A DNA stretch of 13,345 bases from assembly GCA_045578625.1 (NCBI GenBank), contig JAZNKN010000021.1:1-13345 (forward strand). Reading direction: 5' to 3'. Source of the stretch: RGIG3009 sp045578625. GTDB taxonomy: Bacteria > Bacillota > Clostridia > Oscillospirales > Acutalibacteraceae. Position 1 is the first letter of the stretch; each line of letters opens with the position of its first letter. The notes below the pieces were generated by a model. It made no database searches, was not told the DNA's origin, and saw nothing but the letters and a program-made list of their open reading frames with translations. A program made the translations under genes and the position numbers. This document shows, one piece after another, positions 12,721 to 13,345 of this stretch.

Positions 12721-13345
12721 GGATCGCGGCAGTGGCTATCGCGACGGTGTGCCTGATGCTGTGCGGCAGTGTCGGTGTGTCGGCTGCGACGGTGGAGGAG
12801 CTGTATGAGGAGCAGCTGGAGGCTAGCGGCGGCAGTGAGTTGATCGGATCGCTGCCCGAGGAGACACGCTCCTTGTTGGAACGGTTGGGTATCAGCGAGC
12901 TTGACCCCGATGCCTTTTCACAATTGGACCCCGAAACGGTGTGGGACGAGTTGACACAGTTGCTGACCACGGCTTTTCGAGGGCCGCTCGGTACGGCCGG
13001 CGTCGTGTTGGCGATCGTACTGCTGCACGCGTGGGTCGAGGGACTGCGCCACACCCTGCGCGAGGAAGAAGCACCGGCGGTGTTCGGTACGGTCTGCGCC
13101 TTGGCGGCTTGCGGCAGCGTGATCCTGCCGTTGTCGGATTGCATTGCCGCGGTTCGCGATGCCATGACTTCCACTGCGGTGTTTATGACCAGCTTTGTGC
13201 CGGTGTATGCCGGCGTACTGCTGACGGGCGGCCGTGCCGCGGCGGCGCTGTCGTTTCAATCGCTCGCTTTGGTGGCGGCACAGGTGATGTCGTGGGTGTC
13301 CGGACAGGTGATCGTGCCGCTGATGACGGCATCGCTCGCGCTCGG
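12717..13345 (+). CDS. spoIIIAE: Stage III sporulation protein AE, N-terminal part, cut by the window end
   Basis: The open frame gives 209 residues before the window ends. It starts with a signal-peptide-like segment (MRIAAVAIATVCLMLCGSVGVSA), then an acidic soluble stretch (about 25-85). Hydrophobic helices follow (about 90-108, 122-142, 150-170 and beyond), ending GQVIVPLMTASLALG. This matches the SpoIIIAE layout of a cleaved or uncleaved signal followed by a polytopic membrane domain. The start is supported by AAGGGGGG (12704-12711), five bases before the ATG, and by the ATGA overlap with spoIIIAD. The rest of the gene, and spoIIIAF-AH, presumably lie beyond the window. Confidence 0.9.
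   Translation, partial: MRIAAVAIATVCLMLCGSVGVSAATVEELYEEQLEASGGSELIGSLPEETRSLLERLGISELDPDAFSQLDPETVWDELTQLLTTAFRGPLGTAGVVLAIVLLHAWVEGLRHTLREEEAPAVFGTVCALAACGSVILPLSDCIAAVRDAMTSTAVFMTSFVPVYAGVLLTGGRAAAALSFQSLALVAAQVMSWVSGQVIVPLMTASLAL

Noticed and set aside
1..13345. CRISPR array, insertion sequence, prophage or tRNA genes
   Set aside because: No regularly spaced repeats, transposase or phage-type coding sequences, terminal inverted repeats or tRNA cloverleaf other than the tmRNA were found.

Overview
The window looks like GC-rich chromosomal DNA from an endospore-forming Clostridia member, probably an Oscillospiraceae/Ruminococcaceae-type gut anaerobe. The grounds are a spoIIIA sporulation operon, Firmicutes-type Shine-Dalgarno sites, sigma-A promoters, a large MacB-like ABC fusion protein of a kind common in Clostridia, and intergenic hairpin repeats. 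The genus is an inference. No phage, transposon or CRISPR array is visible.

Layout. Positions 1-251 (minus) hold a PHP-domain gene whose recognisable pieces lie in three frames. Next is cysK (248-1180, minus), with a consensus promoter. A 200-bp divergent intergenic region carries a second promoter with a cre-like site inside it. It leads to a 1013-residue ABC ATPase-permease fusion (1380-4421, plus) that ends at a terminator. An MFS transporter (4521-5831) and a family 2 glycoside hydrolase (5828-7531) follow as a coupled pair. After them come a small XRE-type regulator (7624-7866) and a comF-like gene (7879-8604, TTG start).

From 8605 to 10333 the sense is reversed. A bidirectional terminator, a cluster of hairpin repeats and a second terminator precede ssrA (tmRNA, 8905-9252, minus). 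Upstream of ssrA is a lexA-DUF523 operon (10333 down to 9318), with a LexA-box-like palindrome at the lexA promoter. Region 10392-10699 holds no convincing protein gene. It does hold a likely small RNA (about 10472-10593), two tandem terminators and a candidate sigma-E promoter. The spoIIIA operon (spoIIIAA, AB, AC, AD and the start of AE) runs to the window end.

Main new observation. The sequence GTATAC-N8-GTATAC occurs twice, with identical spacing: over the -10 region of the MFS-GH2 promoter (4484-4503), and in a 32-bp perfect inverted repeat just upstream of the XRE regulator gene (7556-7587). This suggests a local regulon in which the small regulator controls both itself (with comF) and the glycoside uptake/hydrolysis pair. 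Second is the putative small RNA, with two unpaired C-rich anti-Shine-Dalgarno stretches. Third is an interlocked terminator/promoter in which the ssrA -35 box lies in the loop of the lexA-DUF523 terminator. All functional statements come from reading the sequence and from family knowledge; no searches were run.
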